Origin: Mucor racemosus
Lineage: Eukaryota > Mucoromycota > Mucoromycetes > Mucorales > Mucoraceae
Length of the DNA: 64,000 bases
Reading direction: 5' to 3'
Assembly (NCBI GenBank): GCA_027405735.1
Contig: JAPEHQ010000012.1
Location: 558,001 to 622,000 of the forward strand
Shown here: piece by piece, positions 43,243 through 52,484 of the stretch
Position numbering within the stretch: the first letter of the stretch is position 1
Layout of the letters: every line of letters starts with the position of its first letter
Program-made: the position numbers and the translations under genes
Notes under the pieces: generated by a model
Databases searched by the model: none
The model's input: only the letters and a program-made list of their open reading frames with translations
Told to the model about the DNA's origin: nothing

Positions 43243-43972
43243 ATGAAATTCTCTTCTGTCATCGTTTTAGGTCTCGGTCTCTTTGTAGCATCATGTTCTG
43301 CAGCATGTAACTGTAAGGCCACAGATCAAGCCTGTTTGGACAAATGTGGTAAATAAAATGACATATAAATCATGGATATAAAAGGAAATTCATCCTATTT
43401 ATCTGTAATAGTTATCGCCGCAAATAGTTGTATTGTGAAATGTGAAAATCAAGGCAATTCATGCCAGGAAGCATGTATTACTTCAAATTGGTAAGTTCAA
43501 AGATTTCTTGGTTTTATCATATGAAATACTTAGATGAAAAATATAGGCCATCTGCTATGCCAAAAGCACAAAAGGATGTCTTGGCTGATGCTTCTAATTC
43601 TACAAGTTCTGGTGCTGTAGATTCTGCTACTGCTACTGGAACTAGCATGTCTGGTGAAAATTCTGCTACTGCATCCATTCCAGGTAATTTTTAATATTTT
43701 ATATAAAACCCTTTATTTAATCATATATGCATATATTTATAGCATCTGTTTCAACGTATCCAAGTACTATTAGCGGTGGTTCAACCGTTATGGTTACATC
43801 TACCATTTCGTCTAAACCAACCAGTAGTTTGGCAGGAGGAAAGAGCACTGGATCCAACACCCCCAAGAATAATATCGATACCACAAATGCAAATGAATCA
43901 AATAAACAAGTTATCTTTGGCTGGTCTATGGCTATGGCTGGCGTAGTAGGTGCAGCTTCATGGATTCTTTAA
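43243..43972 (+). CDS. GPI-anchored cysteine-rich cell-surface protein (183 aa)
   Basis: Four exons: 43243-43348, 43412-43490, 43547-43683, 43743-43972. The three introns are 56-63 nt with GTAAxx donors and TAG acceptors, giving 183 codons plus stop. The N-terminus, MKFSSVIVLGLGLFVASCSA, is a signal peptide. Next comes a compact region with eight cysteines in two similar halves: C-x-C-x6-C-x3-C, then C-x3-C-x6-C-x3-C. A Ser/Thr-rich stalk suited to O-mannosylation follows, then a C-terminal hydrophobic tail (VIFGWSMAMAGVVGAASWIL) after NESNK, typical of a GPI signal. A cell-wall or surface role is inferred from layout; the cysteine pattern is not the CFEM consensus. The ligand is unknown. Confidence 0.78.
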
Positions 43973-44632
43973 ATTTCAAGAAAAAAAAAAACCTGCAAAA
44001 ATAGTTCACCCGATTTCATCACAAACAGCATTTAGCATTACATACACTTTTTTTTATATGGGAAATGTATTATAAGCGGGAAAACTAATCAATTTTTTTT
44101 AAAACTTTCTTTAATGTTCATCATTTTTTTTTCATTAATAAACATCATATTTATAATCGTATCATTGATCCTGAATGTTGGTTGCCATGGTGATAACTTC
44201 AAATTGATCTACTAACAGTTACCATAGCAACCACATAATCTAGATGTTTGTTAATTTGCGGGGGGATTTTTTTAATATTGTGTAACTCGATTAATATGAT
44301 TTGCACCAATGCCCAATCGATGAACCATGGTTGCAACAGTGTATATATGCTTATATATAGTTGAAACCATATATTGGACTAGTTTATCGCATATAAATAT
44401 CGAATTATTAATGACTGGAAAAAAGGCTAAACATGAGATATTTATCAAAATCTTGAATTTAAGAAATAAACCCCACATTTAAACTTTGCATTAAAATCCT
44501 TCACGTGTGATTCCTTTAATCTGGCAATCCCGTGTTCCCCTTTTTCTCTCTTTCTTTGCTCTCTCTCTTTTCCTTTTTTTCTCACTCATTTATACTTTTT
44601 TCTTTGTACACCTTATTGCCCCTGTAAAAAAA
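43973..44632 (+). promoter_or_regulatory. Spacer and promoter of bZIP 2, with an RFX-type X-box
   Basis: The spacer carries GTTACCATAGCAAC (44218-44231), a perfect match to the X-box form GTNRCC-N2-RGYAAC bound by RFX factors. About 25 bp upstream lies the partly matching inverted sequence GTTGCCATGGTGATAAC (44181-44197). A half-like site, CCATGGTTGCAAC, lies near 44328. A C/T-rich leader (44530-44610) precedes the bZIP 2 start. Confidence 0.5.
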
Positions 44633-46584
44633 ATGGATCATTTTGGAGGCCAAACAATGGATAATTTTTTGTCTTCTCCATCTGAATCAAATAAAAACAA
44701 ATGGTATTACAATCAGCAACAACAGCAACAGCAACATCAACATCATCAACAGCAAAATGCTTATAGTGCAAATTCATTAGGCGCAATTTATGTCAGCAAT
44801 ATTCCATTAATGACACATCCACCACAACAACAGCAAACACCACAACAACAATTCGATGAACATGGTCAACCTATAAAAATTAGAAAGAAACCAGGTAGAA
44901 AGCCAAATCCTGCTTCTCCTGCTTTAAGAAAAGCTCAAAATAGAGCTGCCCAAAGAGCATTTCGTGAACGTAAAGAAAGGCATTTAAAAGATTTGGAGGG
45001 TACAATACGTCAATTAAGAGAACAAAGAAATAGCGCAGTAAAAGAATTAAATCAAACAAAAAGTAAAATGGACGCTTATCGTGCCGAGAATTGGTATTTA
45101 AAAGGCGTTGTCCTTACATTGCAATTCGTTTGTCTTCATCATAACATTCATATACCGACCCATTCGCCTTATTTAACCGAGGAAGCATTGAGTGAAATGG
45201 CAAAAACAACGCCTCATGCAATTGAAGCCTATGTAAATGCCTATACCAGAAATAACATCAATTTAAAACCAACAATGGCTGCACATTTTTCCAATTCATC
45301 AACCAATGATAAAAGTTCACCAGAACAACAAACATATAATGATGTAGATGATGAGGATGATCAAGATGACACTGATATGATAGATGATACTATTCAAGAT
45401 GAGGAAGATCAAGACGATGAATATAGCGAGCAAAAAACATCAGAATCTAATACAAATTATGAAGATTATCGAAGAAACTCTAGTTTATCCTCTGACACAC
45501 CATATCATGTTAAATTGGAAGAGGAAGACGATGAAACAATGACACAATGGCTTAAACAACATAATGAAAATAAAAAGTTACGAGATCAAGCTAAAAAGGA
45601 GAAAGAGGAAGTTAACTCAAAAAATGACGATAATGCGGAAGATAACGGCGATGACAAACAACCAAATCCATCAAGTATTAGTGCAATTCAACGCATTCGT
45701 TTACAATTGCGAGTACAATCAACCATTTCCAATGTTGGTAAATCTGCTGCACGTTTACAACCTACCATTTTACAATTAGCTATACCTCACGATCCTCGTA
45801 TTGATTTGGTTCCAACACCTCACATGAGAGATCGAATGATCATTTTTAGAGACCAAATGGATTACGATCGTTGCTTTGCCATGTTACTGAATGGTGCTCT
45901 TTACCACGGTGGAGACCCAACCATGAGTGCAAGTTGGGAATTACCAGCAGAATTCTTTTCAGAATTCTGGTATTTGGCTATCAATTATGACGTAAATCGT
46001 ACCAATACATGGAGACGTTTGAAAGGTTTACCAGTAATAGGTACTAAAGAAGCAACATCAGAGAATGACCAAAATCATGACTGGAGCACACCTTTAGCGC
46101 CGCAACCACCGACTGCTGTTTTTATGGAACAACGACAACAACAACAGCAGCAGCAGCAGCAACAGCAGCAACAGCAACAACAGCAACAACAAGAAACATT
46201 CACATCACCGCAACCTAGCAGTAGCGATTCTGTTTGGACAGATGATGTATTCGCTCAAATGACAGCTGGTATGCCAACACTTCAACCCTTGGATTCAAAT
46301 CATTTATCAAGTGGGTTTGATTTTGGTTCACCACCAGCTAATATGTTTGATGGTTTCCTTTTACATCGAGCTAATGCCGCTTCTCCTAATGGTTTATCTG
46401 AGAGTACAACAGATCCCATGTTTGAACAACTCATGGGCTCTCTTCCAGATTCAAGACATGAAAGATCACCTAGTATAAGTAAGTTTAGATTTATAATCAG
46501 CTTTTTAATTTAGTTTTTTAACAATCTTTTGCAGATACAATGATGGACCTTATGCATTCTTTATCTACAGATATGAACTCTTAA
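44633..46584 (+). CDS. bZIP transcription factor with DUF3425-like C-terminal domain, paralog 2 (631 aa)
   Basis: Two exons: 44633-46478 and 46535-46584. The 56-nt intron has GTAAGT/GCAG and phase 1, giving 631 codons plus stop. I start at 44633 (MDHFGGQ) because the frame upstream to 44507 is a C/T-rich leader that would encode an implausible hydrophobic extension. The basic region QNRAAQRAFRERKER is at about 102-116, after the same KKPGRKPNP as paralog 1, then a zipper. The DUF3425-like domain spans about 384-500 (IPHDPRIDLVPTPHMRDRMI… WELPAEFFSEFWYL). Acidic patches, Q runs and a CAG/CAA tract (46129-46191) lie between or after. Both paralogs keep a last phase-1 intron near the C-terminus. 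Paralog 1 has an extra intron at the start of DUF3425. Confidence 0.88.
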
Positions 46585-47700
46585 AATACGAAAAAAATAA
46601 TAATGGCAATTACATATGAACCCGCAACAGCAACGATTACTTTTTATTTGTAAATATACAGGCAGTAATAATAATAAAATCCCCTTCCCTTATCTTTTCT
46701 TTTCTTTTTATAATCAAAATTCGTCTATCAAGCACACCATATCAATGTTTTTTAAATAATATCTACCGTCTAAATAATCTATTTGCCAAAAAAAAAATTG
46801 TCGCTATCTTTTGTCTTGTAGGTTGTATACAAAAAGGAGTCTTTGCTTGGCTTACTCTTTCTATAATCATTTCTTACAGTGAGGGACATTTCAGCCAATA
46901 CTGGTTTTTTTTTTAAACCATTGATTTTTTTTTTCTTTTTTCTCTGACAATGACAATTTAAATGGCAGTTAGTTCAAATGGAGAAATCCAACATCGCTTG
47001 AGGCTTGAAGGCCGTGAGGCTGGACCCGTTATGTCTGATACTAGGTGTGTGTAATACCCTAGGTCCTCAATAAAACCTGGTATTTTTTTATCACACCTTG
47101 TATTCATCATGATATTGATCATTACATTTGAGCTTCTCTTAGATCATATTATGTTTGATAGGCAGAAAATTTGAAAAATGCAGTTTATATAACTAATAAC
47201 CACAATGTCTCGTTTTGCTTTATTATCTATTATTGTGTTTTTTGCAAACCTTCTTTCCGTTGAGGTCAAAATGACATTGTCTAATAACGTTAAAATGAAG
47301 TAAAGAAAAACAATCGTCTCAGCTTAGATATTTCAATGGCTTTGGAATAGTCTCAAGTTAGTTCAATCTCGTCTTAGTGTTGCATCAATTTTTCTTGAAC
47401 CTTCTGGAAAAAAGTATCACCATTTTTTAAGTTGTCTTTGCCAATTCTCTATTCGTCTCAACTTAATTCAAAATCGTCTAACAAAAAAATTGCCGTCCTA
47501 GCAGTATAAATGCCCTATTTTCGCTATTTGACATCAAAATTACCTTTTAGGCATATGAAATACCCAGGTATATATTGACTATTTAGGTTTTAATCTTTCC
47601 AACGAGGCTCGTTATAACTATCTAGAACCAATTGAGCTCAGACTCCTAGCTACTTGAAAATGCACAGCACATCATGCTATCTGCTTCTGAATATTGCACC
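46585..47700. other. Intergenic region with a possible orphan first exon
   Basis: It holds the 3' end of bZIP 2. At 46962-47054 a 30-codon ORF (MAVSSNGEIQHRLRLEGREA…) follows a T-rich leader of the kind seen before real starts here, and ACTAG|GTGTGT could be a splice donor. No downstream exon was found before the repeat at 47701. Nothing else was recognised. Confidence 0.35.
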
Positions 47701-48830
47701 AAAGACTCGAAAACGCGTAAAATTCACTGCTTTTTCCTTGAAAACTGGGTCTCACTTTTCATCCCTGCCCTACTTTTTTTTTCACTAAATAACACCAAGA
47801 AAACATTATATGCCAATGTACCTGAGATGTTCAGCTTTAATTTACAAATAAATTTTTGGAAATATCCTACTTTTTGCAGTTGGTATTAATTTTTCAATGC
47901 TAATACTTCAGATTTTTACGCGTATTTCACTGCTAAAATTGAAAACTTTGAACCTTCATATCTCTACGAAAAACTAAGCTATACTAACACTTTTTAATAA
48001 TGAAACTTACTTGTTTTAAGGCACTTTATAACATATTTTAGTATAAAAAAATTCTGAGTACTTTTATTTTTTTCATTTTTTTTTGACATTTCTGTATAAG
48101 ATTTCAAAATATTAATTCAATTGAGCAACATTTTTTTTACATTCATGTCATGAAGCTCGTTAAGCTCTCTCGGATCCAATTTAGCTTTTTTTAAAATATT
48201 GATTTTCCGTGGAGATATCCTCAAAAATGTGTACAAAAAGGCACCTCCATTTCTAGCGTCCATTTTCCCCTTGTATACCCTCATCCCAAATTCTGAATTT
48301 CAAAAAAATTTGGACAAAAATCTCGTTTTCTCCATCAAAAATGCAGCTAAAAGGTCAAATAATAACTCGATCAATAGATAATTTTGCTATGCATTATCTC
48401 CATTATTTAAATTTAAAATGTGCTTATGAAAAATGTTCTGTATCGTCAAAAAACCTTCAAAATTTCAATTGCATTTTGCGCAAAATTATACGTGAAACAT
48501 TTTTTTAAATTTTATATAGGTGTATGCAGAATTTAAAACTGTACAAAAACCATTTAATACGCTAGGTCTACTTATTTTGCAGTTAACGAACATTTAAACA
48601 ATCTTGTTTTTTTCATCATTTTTGATCATTTTTTTTCAAATCAATTTTGAAGTCCCGTTACTATAGGGCTTAAGCTGTGATGAGAATTATTATTTTGATT
48701 ATCTCGACGAAAAATCAATATTTTTTGCCGAAACAAAAAATACAGAGTAGAATAGCCTTGGATCTACCTTGTGAATACAAAATATTAAGCCTCAATTTAG
48801 GTGCTTAATTTTTGCAATCGGTTCTGGTTA
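47701..48830 (+). repeat. Dispersed ~1.3 kb repeat, copy 4 (mosaic, 3'-truncated)
   Basis: It begins with the shared GACTCGAAAACGCGTAAAA end. The part at 48070-48180 resembles copy 2 (GACATTT…GATTTCAAAATATT…CATTCATGTCAT), whereas 48240-48765 is nearly identical to copy 3. It leaves the consensus after GCCTCAATTTAGGTGCTTAA (about 48815), and a second dispersed repeat begins about 60 bp further on. Confidence 0.8.
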
Positions 48831-48889
48831 ATTTGTGATCAATGTTAATTCAGTACAAGCTCAGCTCGACAGCATCCCTACCTGATACC

Positions 48890-49110
48890 GTTTGAAACCT
48901 ACCTGAAAAGAAAAATTCTATCTCGGAAATGTTGATCCAAGTAATTTCCAACTTTACATCACAGCGGATACACATCTTTGACGCAATGATGTCGGATGGT
49001 AACTTTCACAGCCTATTATGTGTGAAGGAACTCATTGCCCAAGTACGGATATAATTTGGGTACACAATTTTATTGAAAACAATTAAAAATACGATCTCTA
49101 TGAATACTGA
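48890..49110 (+). repeat. Second dispersed repeat, copy B
   Basis: It matches the reverse complement of 5035-5240 in ordered blocks, ending with TTTTATTGAAAACAATTAAAA (about 49070-49090). It adjoins the truncated end of repeat copy 4. The two copies are diverged and non-coding. Confidence 0.55.
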
Positions 49111-50257
49111 TCCAAGCGAGTTGCAATTCCAGGTGTATATTTAGTCGGACGGTCTGCCTATATGAGATATGAATAAAAACTTATGGAATCCATGATGGTC
49201 ACCAAAAACCAGAAGAAAAATGTACAGAATAGCTATAAATTATTAAAATGCCATGAATACGATTGAAAATAATTCTTGTGTTTCATTAATTTTCTGTTAT
49301 CCAAAAATCTTGTATAAAAAACAAAATTAATGCAAATTTATTTTAGGACCTTTGGAGTTCGAATATGCTATGCAACGTTAAAATCAAGTAGAATTTGATT
49401 ATGTATTTTCCCGAATTGAAATTCATCAGTCTTTGACATCCTTTGAGGATTTAAACGTTTTATTTGAACACAATGATTATTTGCAAATCAGAAGTTTTGC
49501 TCTGAAATGATTTTTCAAGATATAAAGTACAATGTAATAGCTTCTGTTTGAAGTTATCTATTTGAAATTGCTTGCGCTCCGATTTTTTATGAACCAAATG
49601 GATAATTTGATATTTTGTGTCCTACTTTTCCAAACAATAAAGTTTCTGATCTTTAGTGAGTAATAGCTGTGATATGTTCTTGGGGGTATGTGAATTTAGT
49701 ATATACAAATGCAATGTACCATTTGTATTTGTAAGGATAGAATGATTATATTATGCCAATCAATGTTTGCACGGCTGGAAAAAGGGGTAGTTGAAAAGGT
49801 TCAATTTTTGTCAATAGTCAAATGTAGATATCCTTTTTTTCAGGACTAAAGGTTTAAATCCAAGTTGATTCAAACTAGAGTTTAAAAATATATATGTGGT
49901 CAGTTGAATACCATATCGATTTATTTCAATTCAAGTTTGAATCAAGATCATTGAAAGATCCGTGGAAACCAATACTTGTTATAGATATGATGATTTATTA
50001 CTATTGTTATGATAAAATATGAAAAAGAAAAAAGAAAATAAGAACAATAAAATTGTTGAGATTATATTAAATATGCAATAATGATAAACAAAGGAATGGA
50101 AAGGTCATACGTATATATGAGAATAAAAGAACACCATATAAAAAAAGAAAATAATAGTTACATAATTGGAAACAACAACAAATAAAGTGCCATACAAAAA
50201 GCGTAGCATAAAATATATAGATAAGCAATAGTGATAAAGGTAACGAATGTAATTCAA
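49111..50257. other. Intergenic stretch, nothing recognised
   Basis: AT-rich, no credible coding frame. The last 200 bp probably hold the 3' end of the minus-strand GATA-like gene. Confidence 0.45.
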
Positions 50258-51817
50258 TCACCAACTAGATGTTGTTGTTGGAGAAGGAGAATTGGAAGAA
50301 TATAAAGATTGTCTCCTTTGAGATTGCTGATAATAGTAATAATTGGCGGGAACTGTTGTTGATGCAGGGGGTGGAGTAGTAGGATAAGAATAAGATGATG
50401 AAGCTATACTGGTAGTTGGACTATTTATATTACTGGTAAAGTAGTTATTGTAATTGTTATTGTTGGATAATGTAGCAGCAGTAGCAAGTTCAATCGTTTC
50501 AGTAGGTATATCATCCCAAGACCAAGTATTCCAATTGACCAAGGTACGCACATCCACCTTACGTTTGGCAGCCTTGACAAATAACTCGGGTGGTCTGACC
50601 TTTGTATGACGAAGGTAATAACTCTTGCAAGTTTCACACCAGTTTCCATGACCACATAAATTGCGATACCATTGATGAGTTTCTTTAACATCACAATTGG
50701 CACAGAACTTTAGAGCACGAGCAGTAGTAACTTTAGGAGAGTAAAAGACCATTGGTAATGATTTGCCATTCAAAGCAACAGTAGAAACTGAAACAGAGGA
50801 ATCAACTTGGTGTTGATGTTGATGTTGATGAATACGAGGACCCGGTCTATTGGCAACAATCAAACGTAAAGGTCTAGGCTCATTATGCTTCAATTGATAA
50901 CGATAGCATGCCACACACAATCGACGTCTTGAAGCAGGCTTTGTATTACAATTATGACACATTGGCTTAAACTTTGTTGGCCGAGGAGAATGAAGGAGCA
51001 AGAGCAAAGCTGGATACATAGCTGGTTGTTCAGAAAGTTGTTGATAAGAAGGAGGTGGAATTTCATTTGCAAAGATAGGACGAGGTAAATTACGATAATC
51101 CAAACCAGCCTGATCAAACAGGAAATTAGCCAATTCAATGGCTGATCGCATCTTGTGAGGATCAAAATTACGGATATTGAAGCGAAATAAAGTATTCAAC
51201 ACATGATTCAAACGGTAAATGTGGTCTTCTTTTGCCATATTTGCATTTTCCAAGAAGCGAACATCAGTTCTACCGGGAGTTGAGCCATGCTGTGTGTAAC
51301 GGAATAAATGCAACAACCAAGTAGGAAAAAAGATAAATTCTGGAGAAACAAGTTGAGATTTCACATTTTCAGTACGAAAGAAAACGACTAAAAGCCTCAT
51401 TTGACGACATAATTCGATTGATTGAATAGGGCGAGATGCTTTACTAGTTCCAATATGACATCTAAATGAACCATTCATATGTCTGCCAATCACCTTGATA
51501 TGAACTGGAATATCATTTATAAAGTTTGAATAATATGTTGGAGTTAATACGGCATCAGTGAGCGTATTTCGTTCATTCGAAGTCTTCATTGAAAATCCAG
51601 ATTTCTCCAAAGCAGATTCCCATAAACGCATCAATTCGTCATCATGCACTGGAGCGCCTTTCATGTCAATTGGAATTGGTTTAATAATATTTGAAGAAGA
51701 GGAAGAGGAGGAGGAGGAGGAGGAGGAGGAGGAGGAAGGGGAAGAAGAAGAAGAAGTAGAGGGAGGTGGTTTTTCAATCTGAATGTTTTGAGGTAAAAGT
51801 AAATCTGTAATATTCAT
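50258..51817 (-). CDS. GATA-like zinc-finger protein (519 aa)
   Basis: A single minus-strand exon. After an N-terminal Ser run encoded by a GGA/TCC repeat (about 51703-51735), an uncharacterised region with PEFIFFPTWLLHLFRY and DHIYRLNHVLNTLFRFNI follows. Two zinc clusters come next: CHNCNTKPASRRRLCVACY…LKHNEPRPL, then CANCDVKETHQWYRNLC…CETC…YYLRHTKVRPP. The second matches the GATA form (CxxC, T..W, CxxC, YY..H...RPP). The first looks like a shortened GATA finger lacking the Trp loop. The C-terminus is Ser/Thr/Asn rich. DNA binding is likely from the second finger; targets are unknown. It diverges from the XMAP215 gene across a 667-bp spacer. Confidence 0.72.
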   Translation of the reverse strand: MNITDLLLPQNIQIEKPPPSTSSSSSPSSSSSSSSSSSSSSSNIIKPIPIDMKGAPVHDDELMRLWESALEKSGFSMKTSNERNTLTDAVLTPTYYSNFINDIPVHIKVIGRHMNGSFRCHIGTSKASRPIQSIELCRQMRLLVVFFRTENVKSQLVSPEFIFFPTWLLHLFRYTQHGSTPGRTDVRFLENANMAKEDHIYRLNHVLNTLFRFNIRNFDPHKMRSAIELANFLFDQAGLDYRNLPRPIFANEIPPPSYQQLSEQPAMYPALLLLLHSPRPTKFKPMCHNCNTKPASRRRLCVACYRYQLKHNEPRPLRLIVANRPGPRIHQHQHQHQVDSSVSVSTVALNGKSLPMVFYSPKVTTARALKFCANCDVKETHQWYRNLCGHGNWCETCKSYYLRHTKVRPPELFVKAAKRKVDVRTLVNWNTWSWDDIPTETIELATAATLSNNNNYNNYFTSNINSPTTSIASSSYSYPTTPPPASTTVPANYYYYQQSQRRQSLYSSNSPSPTTTSSW

Positions 51818-52484
51818 AATTTATAGCATATATTTTTTTGATTAAAGGGAAAGTTGAAAAGGGAAAATGAGGAAAATACAACAACAACAACAAAAAAATA
51901 ACAGACATTTTTATATGAAAAATTGAATGAGGGGATAAATTACAACTTGTATTCAAATTGTTTATTATTACATTGTTGATCTGATCTGCTACTTTCTTTG
52001 TCCTGTTGAATTTCTTCTGAATTACCCAATAAAGGTTTAGGTAAAAGTAATATACCTTTTCATTGTTTCTTCTCGTGGCCTGTTATATTCATGAGACAAT
52101 GGCGTGGACTCCTTAATAAATCACCCCCCAAATTTGGGCTTATTTGACCTCGAGACTATATGACAAGTTTATCACTTGTTATAACGAAAAAGTTGTGTAT
52201 TACCAATGTTCTTCACTGGCAACATTTCAAACAAATTTGGTTTTCAGTTGGAACGCGCTTCACACAACTTCATTTTCGCGTTTAAAATTACAGGTACCGA
52301 TAAACATTTGCGAAGCACTTATTTGATGTGCCCGGCTTAATTGTTTGTGTAAATATGTTGTGTGGATATTTGTGGTGGATCTAGTAGTTGCAACCCTTAA
52401 TCCAAATTGTAAAAAAAGTTTCTTTTTCTCTCTCTTTTTCTTTTTTATTTTTATTTTTTTTTTTTTGAAAAGAAAATATATAAA
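51818..52484. promoter_or_regulatory. Divergent promoter region, GATA-like gene and XMAP215 gene
   Basis: No coding frame was accepted. A T-rich leader (52420-52466) directly precedes the XMAP215 start. No TATA box was recognised. Confidence 0.4.

Noticed and set aside
44507..44632. 42-codon upstream extension of bZIP 2 with a hydrophobic segment
   Set aside because: It is translation of a C/T-rich leader like those before other genes here. The in-frame ATG at 44633 follows an A-rich context and gives a normal bZIP start.
46940..47060. Possible box C/D snoRNA
   Set aside because: CTGA-like and TGACAATGA-like words are present but no terminal stem or proper C box spacing could be made.
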